In this document: piece after piece, positions 1 through 5,919 of the stretch | How the letters are laid out: each line of letters starts with the position of its first letter | Position numbering within the stretch: position 1 is the first letter of the stretch | Source of the DNA: an uncultured Solirubrobacterales bacterium | GTDB taxonomy: Bacteria > Actinomycetota > Thermoleophilia > Solirubrobacterales > Solirubrobacteraceae | Direction: 5' to 3' | Assembly: GCA_903953065.1 (NCBI GenBank) | Contig: CAJBIG010000158.1 | Location: 1-18,859 of the forward strand | DNA: 18,859 bases | The notes under the pieces: model-generated | What the model saw: the letters and a program-made list of their open reading frames with translations, nothing else | What the model was told of the DNA's origin: nothing | Databases searched by the model: none | Made by a program: the position numbers and the translations under genes

Positions 1-831
1 ACGCCTATCCGCCTCACTTCCGACAGCGCGACCAACGGCATGGGATACACGCTCCAGCCAATGGATTACCAGATCGCCCCTGTCGCCACGACCGCGCTGA
101 CTGATTGGCTGAATGCGAAATCCGTCGCGATCGCCTACGACCCGACGCCGGGTTACACGGCGACGGTCGGTGCGCAGATGAAGAAGTCGCTCGAAGCGGC
201 CGGCGTCAAGGTGACCGCCTACGAGGCCGTCAAGCCCGGAGCTTCCAACTACACCAGTACCGTCGCCAAACTGGAGGCAACCAATCCGGACGCGATCTAC
301 TCGGTCGTCTACTTCCCTGAAGGTGGATTGATCGCCAAGGCGATGGACTCAAGCTCGTCGAAGGTTAAGTGCCTCGCCGATTACGCCTCCGCCGACCCTG
401 GCTTCGTAACGACGGCCGGTGAGGCCGCGGCGCAGAACTGCCCAGTCGTTGGCGTTCCGTCGCCCGGCGACTTCCCCAACGGCGGCTCGTTCGACGCCGA
501 CTACGAGAAGGAGTTCGGCGAGGCCCCAGGTACATGGAGCTCATACGTTTACGATTCGGTAAACCTTCTCGCCACCTGCGTCAAGAGCGCCGGCGGCTTT
601 GACAACACGCCGAACGCTGACGGCTCGACAACGGCGCAAGTTGACGGCTCAACGGCGCTTACGAAGTGCCTCAACGCGGTCAAGGACTGGGAAGGCGTCA
701 CCGGCTCGGTAACAATCGACCCTGCGAACGGCAACCGAGACCCGGCGACAGTCGTCGTCCTTGGCACGGACAACAATGGTGAGCTGCATGTCGACCAGAG
801 CTGGGCGAAGGCAGTCGGCGCGCCGTACTAA
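1..831 (+). CDS. Branched-chain amino-acid-type ABC transporter substrate-binding protein (5' partial)
   Basis: The reading frame is open from base 1, so the start and any signal peptide lie upstream of the window; 276 residues and the TAA stop are visible. The protein reads as the C-terminal two thirds of a type I periplasmic binding protein of the LivK/Peripla_BP_6 kind: a GYTATVGAQMKKSLEAAGVKV lobe helix, then the pattern of a hinge-crossing strand (DAIYSVVYFPEGGLIAKAMD), a SSYVYDSVNLLATCVKSAG helix, and the usual C-terminal strand giving a substrate-dependent value (VVVLGTDNNGELHV). Such proteins bind amino acids or related small solutes outside the membrane and deliver them to an ABC permease. 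Four cysteines (in KCLADYA, QNCPVV, ATCVKS, TKCLNA) suggest two disulfides in an exported protein. The ligand cannot be told. No permease or ATPase gene is in the window. The stop overlaps that of the convergent ZIP gene. Confidence 0.85.
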   Translation, partial: TPIRLTSDSATNGMGYTLQPMDYQIAPVATTALTDWLNAKSVAIAYDPTPGYTATVGAQMKKSLEAAGVKVTAYEAVKPGASNYTSTVAKLEATNPDAIYSVVYFPEGGLIAKAMDSSSSKVKCLADYASADPGFVTTAGEAAAQNCPVVGVPSPGDFPNGGSFDADYEKEFGEAPGTWSSYVYDSVNLLATCVKSAGGFDNTPNADGSTTAQVDGSTALTKCLNAVKDWEGVTGSVTIDPANGNRDPATVVVLGTDNNGELHVDQSWAKAVGAPY

Positions 832-1568
832 GCGCCCAGAAGCGCTGCCAGCCCGGCCATGCAGAGCATCGAACCGACAATCCCGGCCGCCGCGAGCGGC
901 CTGTTTTCGCGCGGACCGATCGCATCCGGCAGCAGCTCAAGGACCACAAGTGCCAGCATCGCGCCGGCGGCAAAACCGAGTGACCATGGCAGCAGTGCCT
1001 TGATCTCCTCGACGAGGAGAAAGGCGATTACAGCGCCGATCGGCTGCGGCAGGCTCGTGCCGACGGCGGCCCAGAACTGCTGCGAGGCGCCGAATCCAGC
1101 CTGAGCCATCGGAATAGCCGTCGCAGTCCCTTCAGGGACGTTCTGCAGAGCGATCGCGATGAAGACGAACAGTCCAATCGTGCTGTCGGCAGACCAGGAT
1201 GATCCAAGCGCAAAGCCCTCGGGGAGGCTGTGGACGAAAAGCACGACGAATACCAGTGCTGAGCGGCGCACATGGACGCCGCTGAGCTCGCCCACGCGCA
1301 TCTCACGGCCGGCCATTGCCCGCTGCCCAAGGAGGAGGAAGGCAACGCCGATCACGCCGCCGAAGATCAACGGCACCCATTGCCCGTTGTCGATCGGTTC
1401 GATGATCAGGCCAATCGAGGCTGCCGTCATGACTCCCGCTGCAACGCCCCAAAGCAGCGGGCGCCAGCGCTCTGTGCGCGCAGGGCCAAGCCAAGCTACG
1501 GGCAGGGCACCTAGTCCGGTTGCCAGCGCTGTCACGCAGGCGAGGAGGAAAACAGTGAGCAACGCCAC
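828..1568 (-). CDS. ZIP family divalent metal transporter
   Basis: A 246-residue polytopic membrane protein with about eight hydrophobic segments. It carries the two ZIP signature motifs: HSLPEG at about residues 113-118 (TM4) and QNVPEGTA at about 142-149 (TM5), whose His/Asn/Glu/Pro residues form the binuclear metal site in the family. The loop near residues 85-100 between TM3 and TM4 is short and has a single His, so it lacks the His-rich stretch of many ZIPs. The family imports Zn2+, or Fe/Mn, into the cytoplasm; the substrate here is not certain. The GTG start at 1568 is favoured because a TAATCT box lies exactly 6 nt upstream with no Shine-Dalgarno, as in a leaderless transcript. The gene is divergent from efp and convergent with the binding-protein gene, with stop codons overlapping in the tetranucleotide CTAA (828-831). 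Confidence 0.88.
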   Translation of the reverse strand: MALLTVFLLACVTALATGLGALPVAWLGPARTERWRPLLWGVAAGVMTAASIGLIIEPIDNGQWVPLIFGGVIGVAFLLLGQRAMAGREMRVGELSGVHVRRSALVFVVLFVHSLPEGFALGSSWSADSTIGLFVFIAIALQNVPEGTATAIPMAQAGFGASQQFWAAVGTSLPQPIGAVIAFLLVEEIKALLPWSLGFAAGAMLALVVLELLPDAIGPRENRPLAAAGIVGSMLCMAGLAALLGA

Positions 1569-1574
1569 CGGCGC

Positions 1575-1580
1575 AGATTA
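1575..1580 (-). promoter_or_regulatory. Candidate -10 box of the ZIP gene (leaderless)
   Basis: On the minus strand TAATCT is followed by 6 nt and then the GTG start at 1568, so transcription would begin at or within a base of the start codon. No clear -35 hexamer is seen. This fits the TAnnnT pattern of actinobacterial leaderless promoters. Confidence 0.5.
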
Positions 1581-1594
1581 CGACAGCCTACGGC

Positions 1595-1637
1595 GCGAGG
1601 CTGTTAGCCGAGGGCTGCGCTGGCGCGCTAACCTCGC
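1595..1637. repeat. Interrupted inverted repeat between the ZIP gene and efp
   Basis: GTTAGC at 1603-1608 and GCTAAC at 1627-1632 are perfect inverted copies. The symmetry continues outward as GCGAGG (1595-1600) against CCTCGC (1632-1637), with three extra bases in the left arm. The right arm covers the proposed efp -10 box, so this could be an operator or a hairpin. No known regulator motif is recognised. Confidence 0.35.
1629..1634 (+). promoter_or_regulatory. Candidate -10 box of efp (near-leaderless)
   Basis: TAACCT ends 10 nt before the efp ATG, and the intervening bases contain no purine-rich ribosome binding site. The transcript would have a leader of only 0-4 nt. Confidence 0.45.
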
Positions 1638-1644
1638 CGCTTAG

Positions 1645-2205
1645 ATGATTTCAACTAATCAACTTAAAAACGGCAATCACATCGAGGTCGACGGGACGGT
1701 CTTCAAGGTCGTCGACTTTCAGCACGTCAAGCCGGGCAAGGGTCCTGCCTTCGTCCGTACGAAGCTGCGCCGCACATCCGACGGCAACGTGATCGACAAG
1801 ACCTTCCGCGCCGGAGAGAAGTTCCGTTCCGTTCGCTCCGAGGCGCGCCGGATGAGCTTCCTTTACTCGGATGGCACGGAAGCTCACTTCATGGACTCCG
1901 AGTCGTTTGAGCAGATCGCGCTACCGCTGTCGCTGGTTGAGGACGAACTTCGTTGGACGAAACCAAATGACGACGTCGACATGCTCTTCATCGATTCTGA
2001 GCCAAGCACTCTTCAATTGCCTGCCTCGGTCGAGCTGGAGGTAACGGAGACCGAGCCTGGGCTGCGCGGTGACACCGCATCGGGCGGCGGCAACAAGCCC
2101 GCAACGCTTGAGACGGGCGCCGTCATCCAGGTTCCGCTGTTCGTCAACATTGGCGACAAAATCAAGGTTCAGACCGACAGCGGCGACTACATGTCGCGCG
2201 CCTGA
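1645..2205 (+). CDS. efp: Translation elongation factor P
   Basis: EF-P binds between the P and E sites of the ribosome and relieves stalling at polyproline. The 186-residue length is normal for the family. An N-terminal KOW-like domain (about 1-65) contains the HVKPGKGPAFVRT loop, with K32 at the tip where E. coli EF-P has its modified lysine. Two OB-fold domains follow, ending in the characteristic GDKIKVQTDSGDYMSRA C-terminus. The ATG start gives the standard MISTNQLKNG N-terminus. No EpmA/EpmB-like modification gene is nearby, so whether K32 is modified cannot be said. It is the first gene of the efp-nusB-xseB-ispA run, with a 14-bp gap to nusB. Confidence 0.97.
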   Translation: MISTNQLKNGNHIEVDGTVFKVVDFQHVKPGKGPAFVRTKLRRTSDGNVIDKTFRAGEKFRSVRSEARRMSFLYSDGTEAHFMDSESFEQIALPLSLVEDELRWTKPNDDVDMLFIDSEPSTLQLPASVELEVTETEPGLRGDTASGGGNKPATLETGAVIQVPLFVNIGDKIKVQTDSGDYMSRA

Positions 2206-2219
2206 AGTCGGCGTCGTCG

Positions 2220-2636
2220 GTGTCACGTCGCAGTGAGCAGCGCCGTGAAGCAGCCTTCATCCTTTACGAAGCTGAGATTGCCGGTGCGCCGGTTAGCGAC
2301 CTTCTCGACCGCGGCGCAAGCACGCTCACGCGGTCACTGGTGCACGCCGCCGATGATCTGCGTGAGCATCTCGACGAGGTGATCGGGCGTTACGCGATCG
2401 ACTGGAGTGTTGAGCGGATAGCGATGCTGGAGCGCTGCATTATGCGGATAGCGCTGGTCGAGATGCTCTACCCAGACGCGGTCCCTGCGGAGTCGCCAAT
2501 CCCGCCAGAAGGAGCAATCGATCAGGCTGTCGAGGTCGCTAAGGAATACTGCGGCGAACGGTCGCCGGGCTTCGTCAACGGGATCCTCAATGCGGCGATG
2601 GCCGAAATCGGGGAGACTGCGCCGAGCGATGACTGA
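2220..2636 (+). CDS. nusB: Transcription antitermination factor NusB
   Basis: NusB pairs with NusE (ribosomal protein S10) on boxA RNA and supports antitermination in rRNA operons. The 138-residue all-helical protein shows the family landmarks: the basic N-terminus (SRRSEQRREAAFILYEAE) that contacts RNA, the WSVERIAMLERCIMRIALVEM helix, and the C-terminal block EGAIDQAVEVAKEYCGERSP followed by GFVNGILNAA. The GTG start lies 14 bp after the efp stop, which fits co-transcription; the ribosome site is weak. Its end overlaps the xseB-like gene by 8 bp. The efp-nusB adjacency is common in many bacteria. Confidence 0.95.
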   Translation: MSRRSEQRREAAFILYEAEIAGAPVSDLLDRGASTLTRSLVHAADDLREHLDEVIGRYAIDWSVERIAMLERCIMRIALVEMLYPDAVPAESPIPPEGAIDQAVEVAKEYCGERSPGFVNGILNAAMAEIGETAPSDD

Positions 2637-2841
2637 TCTGGACACAACTGCAATAGATGAACTCGTTGAGCGGCTCAGCCGCGCCGCGCAGCAGCTCCGG
2701 GGTGGAGATCTAACCACGGACGCGGCGGCGTCGCTCGTAGAAGACTGCGCCGCGCTCGCGGGCCAAGCTTCCAGTGAGCTTGACCGCTTGGCGAGAGAGA
2801 CGCCAGCCGAGCCGCCCCCCGGTCAGGACACCTTGCTGTGA
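2629..2841 (+). CDS. xseB: Putative exodeoxyribonuclease VII small subunit
   Basis: A 70-residue acidic helical protein. The heptad-like pattern LVERLSRAAQQLRGGDLTTD, then AAASLVEDCAALAGQASSEL, resembles the XseB hairpin (in E. coli a segment running from LEQIVTRLESG through LEEALNEFERG). XseB forms the helical stalk of exonuclease VII around the large subunit XseA. Context supports the call: xseB-ispA-dxs is the classic E. coli order, and ispA follows 7 bp downstream. The ATG at 2629 overlaps the nusB stop by 8 bp, suggesting translational coupling; a longer reading from 2590 would lie deep inside nusB and is not favoured. The sequence is diverged and no xseA gene is in the window, so the assignment is tentative. 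Confidence 0.58.
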   Translation: MTDLDTTAIDELVERLSRAAQQLRGGDLTTDAAASLVEDCAALAGQASSELDRLARETPAEPPPGQDTLL

Positions 2842-2848
2842 GGCGCCG

Positions 2849-3721
2849 GTGAGCTACCCCGACGACCTGCGCGACCAGGTCGACGAGTATTTGCGGCAGC
2901 TGCGCTTCAGCGACGGGCCGGCGACTGAAGGGCTCGAAGAGGCGATGCTCTATTCGCTGCTGGCGGGAGGGAAGCGGATTCGCCCAGTGCTCGCACTCGC
3001 CACGGCCGCTGCGCTTGGAGACGACCCGGAGAGTGTGATGCCACTGGCCGGCGCATTGGAGATGGTCCACAGCTACTCGTTGATCCATGACGATCTGCCA
3101 GCGATGGACGATGACGATCTCCGTCGGGGTAAGCCGTCCTGCCACATCGCATTTGGGGAGGACGTTGCGATCCTCGCCGGCGATGCGCTCTACGCCGAAG
3201 CGTTCAAGTTGATCCTCTCCGAGCAGCGCGGTGATCCGCGCAGACTCCTCAAGGCATCAGCAGAGCTCGCCTCTGCTACCGGCGTCAACGGCATGGTCGG
3301 GGGTCAGTACCTCGACGTTGAGGGCGTCGCCGCCGACGGCCCGGACGGCCTGCGCGAGCTTCATGCCCGCAAGACCGGGAGGCTGATCGGTGCTTCGGTT
3401 GAGTGCGTCTGCTTGCTTCACGGAGTTGACGACGAGACGCTCTTGGCCTACCGCGCGTTCGCCACTGAGCTTGGCGTGCTCTTTCAAATCGTCGATGACA
3501 TCCTTGACGTCACTGGTTCGGACGAAGCGCTCGGCAAACCATCCGGCAGCGACGAGCGGCAGGGGAAGCGAACCTACGTCAGCGAGTTTGGCCTCGCACA
3601 GGCTGGAGCTTTGGCAGACGCTTCGCATCAGCAGACGCGCGCTGCGTTGGCCGTTGCCGCACCGGAAGGCGCCGACCAGCTCGAGCGAATCACAGACTTC
3701 ATCGCGGCGCGCGAGAGCTAG
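2849..3721 (+). CDS. ispA: Polyprenyl diphosphate synthase, farnesyl-diphosphate-synthase type
   Basis: A 290-residue trans-prenyltransferase that condenses isopentenyl diphosphate with allylic diphosphates. Visible motifs are GKRIRP (41-46), the first Asp-rich motif DDLPAMDDDDLRRGK (81-95), GGQYLD (151-156) and the second Asp-rich motif DDILD (216-220), followed by GKRTYVSEFG. A tyrosine lies five residues before the first Asp-rich motif, in the same HSYSLIHDD context as E. coli IspA, which favours C15 (FPP) product length; GGPP cannot be excluded. The GTG start at 2849 is chosen because GAGG (2840-2843) lies 5 nt upstream and overlaps the xseB stop. A longer in-frame ORF from 2774 has an implausible N-terminus. 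The gene converges on the acyltransferase gene with 12 bp between stops. Confidence 0.93.
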   Translation: MSYPDDLRDQVDEYLRQLRFSDGPATEGLEEAMLYSLLAGGKRIRPVLALATAAALGDDPESVMPLAGALEMVHSYSLIHDDLPAMDDDDLRRGKPSCHIAFGEDVAILAGDALYAEAFKLILSEQRGDPRRLLKASAELASATGVNGMVGGQYLDVEGVAADGPDGLRELHARKTGRLIGASVECVCLLHGVDDETLLAYRAFATELGVLFQIVDDILDVTGSDEALGKPSGSDERQGKRTYVSEFGLAQAGALADASHQQTRAALAVAAPEGADQLERITDFIAARES

Positions 3722-3733
3722 GCCGAACCCGGC

Positions 3734-5815
3734 TCAGCGCAGGAGCAGCTTCTTGCGGTCCAGTTCACGCAACACGAAGGGCGCCAACGTACGGTTCCAC
3801 AGTTCCGTCTGATGGTGTCGGTCGGAGTGGATCAGTACGCCTCCGACAACCGGCAAGCAGACTTCGGGGCCACAGTAGAACTCGGTCAGGTCGATGACGT
3901 TGATGTTGCTTTGGTCAAGGTTCTCGGCGGCCACGGCAAGCGGGTCGGGCTTGAGTGCGACGGAGCGCGGTATCGCGCAGGCTGGCCCCGCCGCCTTGCC
4001 GGCCTCGACCGCCTGTTCAACGCAGTCGAGCGTATTGCCGCTGACGCGGGGGTTGTCGCGCAGGACGATCACTTCCTCGATCGTCGAGGGCAGCAGACGT
4101 AGCCGCTCCTCGTAGCCACGCACGCGGGCCTCGAAGCGCTCCGGGTTACGGCCAGTGCCGGTCGATTGCGCGATCACGAGCGTGTCAATTGTTGGATTGG
4201 CTTTCAGCCATGCCGCCAGCTGGCGCTGCCACTGGCGGCAGCTGCGTATTTCGGTCGAGGAACCGGTCAGATAGTTGTTCAGCGGGCAGCCACGGCGGAC
4301 AATCGAAGTAACGCGCCAATTGCTCTCAAGCGCGACGATGTTGAGGCCGGGGCGCCAGCGTCTTGCATGGCTGTCGCCGATGGAAACAACTTGGCGCTCG
4401 GCGCGGTTCGCGGGCGCGCCGAAACTGCACAGTTCAAGCAACCCGATGATCTTAAGACCACCTTGGCAGAGGGGGCTTCTGTTGGCCTCGGTTCCGTCGT
4501 GGGGGGTAACCAGCTCGCGCGCTGTTGCGGGCGACGGCGCGACCGATAGGCGCAGCTTTGGATTGATGCAGGGTTGGTTATCCGGATCGCGCGCTGCCGC
4601 GCCCAGGCATCGCTCACCGCTGGCCAGCAGGCGCGCCGTCGCTCGGCGGTCCTGCTCTTGACGATCGTTCAGTTCAGCGATCGCCGCAAAGCTGGCGAGC
4701 AGCACGACAGCGCTCGCGGCGGCGGCGACGATGAATGTTCTCCGAGGTCGCTTGCCGGCGAGCAGCGGACCGCTGCGAAGAGGATCTTCGACAAAACGCT
4801 TCGTAAGCGCAGCAAGAATGAGCGTCAGTGCGAGCAGGCCGAGCTTGATCGGCGTCGTCAGCTGATCGAGCAGTACGAACGGCGCGAGGATCAGCAGCGG
4901 CCAGTGCCAAAGGTAGATCGAATAGGAGTTGTCGCCTACCCACTGCACGGGTCGAAGCTTCATCCAACCCAATGGCGCCCAGCGCAGCGCCGGCGCGCCT
5001 GCCCAGATCACCGCCACAGTGCCAAGGATCGGCAGCAGCGCCGCAGCGCCGGGGAACGGCGTCTCGGCGGTGAAGGCGAATGAAGCGAGCAGAATCGCGC
5101 CGACACCGAGCCAAGAGACGGCTGCGCGAAATGCGGGACGGGCAGTTGTAGTCGCCGCGAGCGCGAGGATGCCGCCGGCGCCGAACTCCCAAACGCGGGT
5201 TGGTGTGATGAAGAAGGCGGCCGCAGGGTCGTTCGCCGTTGCGATCACCGAGTAGATAAAACTTGCCAGCGTCAGCAGCACGAGCATCGCCGCAATCGCC
5301 CGGCGGCGCAGCAGCTCTGAGCCGCGCCGCGCGAGCGTCATTGCGATCAGAATCAGTACCGGCCAAACGATGTAGAACTGCTCTTCTACTGAGAGAGACC
5401 AGTAGTGCTGGACCGGGGATGGTCGGTTCTCGGCGCCGAGGTAATCGACGGCTTGGGCGGCAAGATTCCAGTTTTCGACGTAGAGAGTGCTGGCACGAAT
5501 TTCGCCGAAGAACTGCTCCCAGAGGTTGAGTGGAACCCAGAAGTATGTGGCGACGGCGCAGAACAGGAGTACGAGGAGCGCGGCCGGAAGAATCCTGCGT
5601 GCTCGGCGCGCCCAGAATCCCGGCAGCGAAACTTTCGCGGTCCGGTCAACTTCGCGAACAAGATGAGCCGTGATCAAGAAGCCGGATATTGCGAAGAAGA
5701 CGTCAACGCCTACATAGCCACCAGTGATCAGTTCTGGCCAGTAATGAAATACGACGACAGTGGCGACCGCGATAGCGCGCAGCGCTTGAATCTCCGGGCG
5801 AACCACAGATAACAA
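3734..5815 (-). CDS. Membrane O-acyltransferase with AT3 and SGNH domains (OafA/YrhL type)
   Basis: A 693-residue two-domain protein. Residues about 5-380 form the acyltransferase-3 membrane domain: PEIQALRAIAVATVVVFHYW with the key His24, GYVGVDVFFAISGFLIT, RRARRILPA, HYWSLSVEEQFYIVWP, and NSYSIYLWHWPL near residues 296-307, with about ten membrane segments. Residues about 470-690 form an SGNH hydrolase-like domain outside the membrane, with VSIGDSHARRW (GDSH at 480-483) and HSDRHH (663-668) giving the Ser and Asp-x-x-His catalytic elements. Such fusions O-acetylate surface polysaccharides or peptidoglycan; the acceptor here is unknown. The TTG start at 5815 has GAGG 7 nt upstream; GTG at 5806 is the alternative. 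It lies on the opposite strand inside xseB-ispA-dxs, suggesting insertion. Confidence 0.9.
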   Translation of the reverse strand: MLSVVRPEIQALRAIAVATVVVFHYWPELITGGYVGVDVFFAISGFLITAHLVREVDRTAKVSLPGFWARRARRILPAALLVLLFCAVATYFWVPLNLWEQFFGEIRASTLYVENWNLAAQAVDYLGAENRPSPVQHYWSLSVEEQFYIVWPVLILIAMTLARRGSELLRRRAIAAMLVLLTLASFIYSVIATANDPAAAFFITPTRVWEFGAGGILALAATTTARPAFRAAVSWLGVGAILLASFAFTAETPFPGAAALLPILGTVAVIWAGAPALRWAPLGWMKLRPVQWVGDNSYSIYLWHWPLLILAPFVLLDQLTTPIKLGLLALTLILAALTKRFVEDPLRSGPLLAGKRPRRTFIVAAAASAVVLLASFAAIAELNDRQEQDRRATARLLASGERCLGAAARDPDNQPCINPKLRLSVAPSPATARELVTPHDGTEANRSPLCQGGLKIIGLLELCSFGAPANRAERQVVSIGDSHARRWRPGLNIVALESNWRVTSIVRRGCPLNNYLTGSSTEIRSCRQWQRQLAAWLKANPTIDTLVIAQSTGTGRNPERFEARVRGYEERLRLLPSTIEEVIVLRDNPRVSGNTLDCVEQAVEAGKAAGPACAIPRSVALKPDPLAVAAENLDQSNINVIDLTEFYCGPEVCLPVVGGVLIHSDRHHQTELWNRTLAPFVLRELDRKKLLLR

Positions 5816-5819
5816 CTTA

Positions 5820-5840
5820 CCGCCTCGATGGGCGGCTTTT
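5820..5840 (+). terminator. Small hairpin followed by TTTT
   Basis: CCGCC (5820-5824) pairs with GGCGG (5831-5835) and is followed by CTTTT. Read on the plus strand it resembles a short intrinsic terminator placed before dxs. On the minus strand the same hairpin would cover the ribosome site of the acyltransferase gene. The stem is only 5-6 bp, so the function is uncertain. Confidence 0.3.
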
Positions 5841-5855
5841 GGCCCCTGAGCCGTT

Positions 5856-5876
5856 CCCGCCTTTCGCGAAGGCGGG
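5856..5876. repeat. Perfect 8-bp inverted repeat upstream of dxs
   Basis: CCCGCCTT (5856-5863) and AAGGCGGG (5869-5876) are exact inverted copies around a 5-nt loop. The site lies just upstream of candidate -10 boxes TAGACT (5884-5889) and TATACA (5901-5906), so it could be an operator or a leader hairpin for dxs. There is no T tract after it. Confidence 0.45.
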
Positions 5877-5883
5877 TGAGAGT

Positions 5884-5906
5884 TAGACTAGGCAGCCGCG
5901 TATACA
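5884..5906 (+). promoter_or_regulatory. Candidate dxs promoter region
   Basis: Two -10-like hexamers, TAGACT (5884-5889) and TATACA (5901-5906), precede the dxs ATG at 5920. No clear -35 or Shine-Dalgarno is seen. A local promoter is expected because the gene upstream runs the other way. Confidence 0.35.
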
Positions 5907-5919
5907 CGCATAGAACCCA

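Noticed and set aside
2774..2848. N-terminal extension of the prenyltransferase reading frame
   Set aside because: The extra 25 residues are Arg/Pro/Cys-rich, overlap the xseB-like gene, and a good GAGG site precedes GTG at 2849.
3734..5815. Mobile-element cargo reading of the acyltransferase gene
   Set aside because: No transposase, integrase, terminal inverted repeats or target-site duplications are visible at either edge; only the odd position and orientation suggest insertion.
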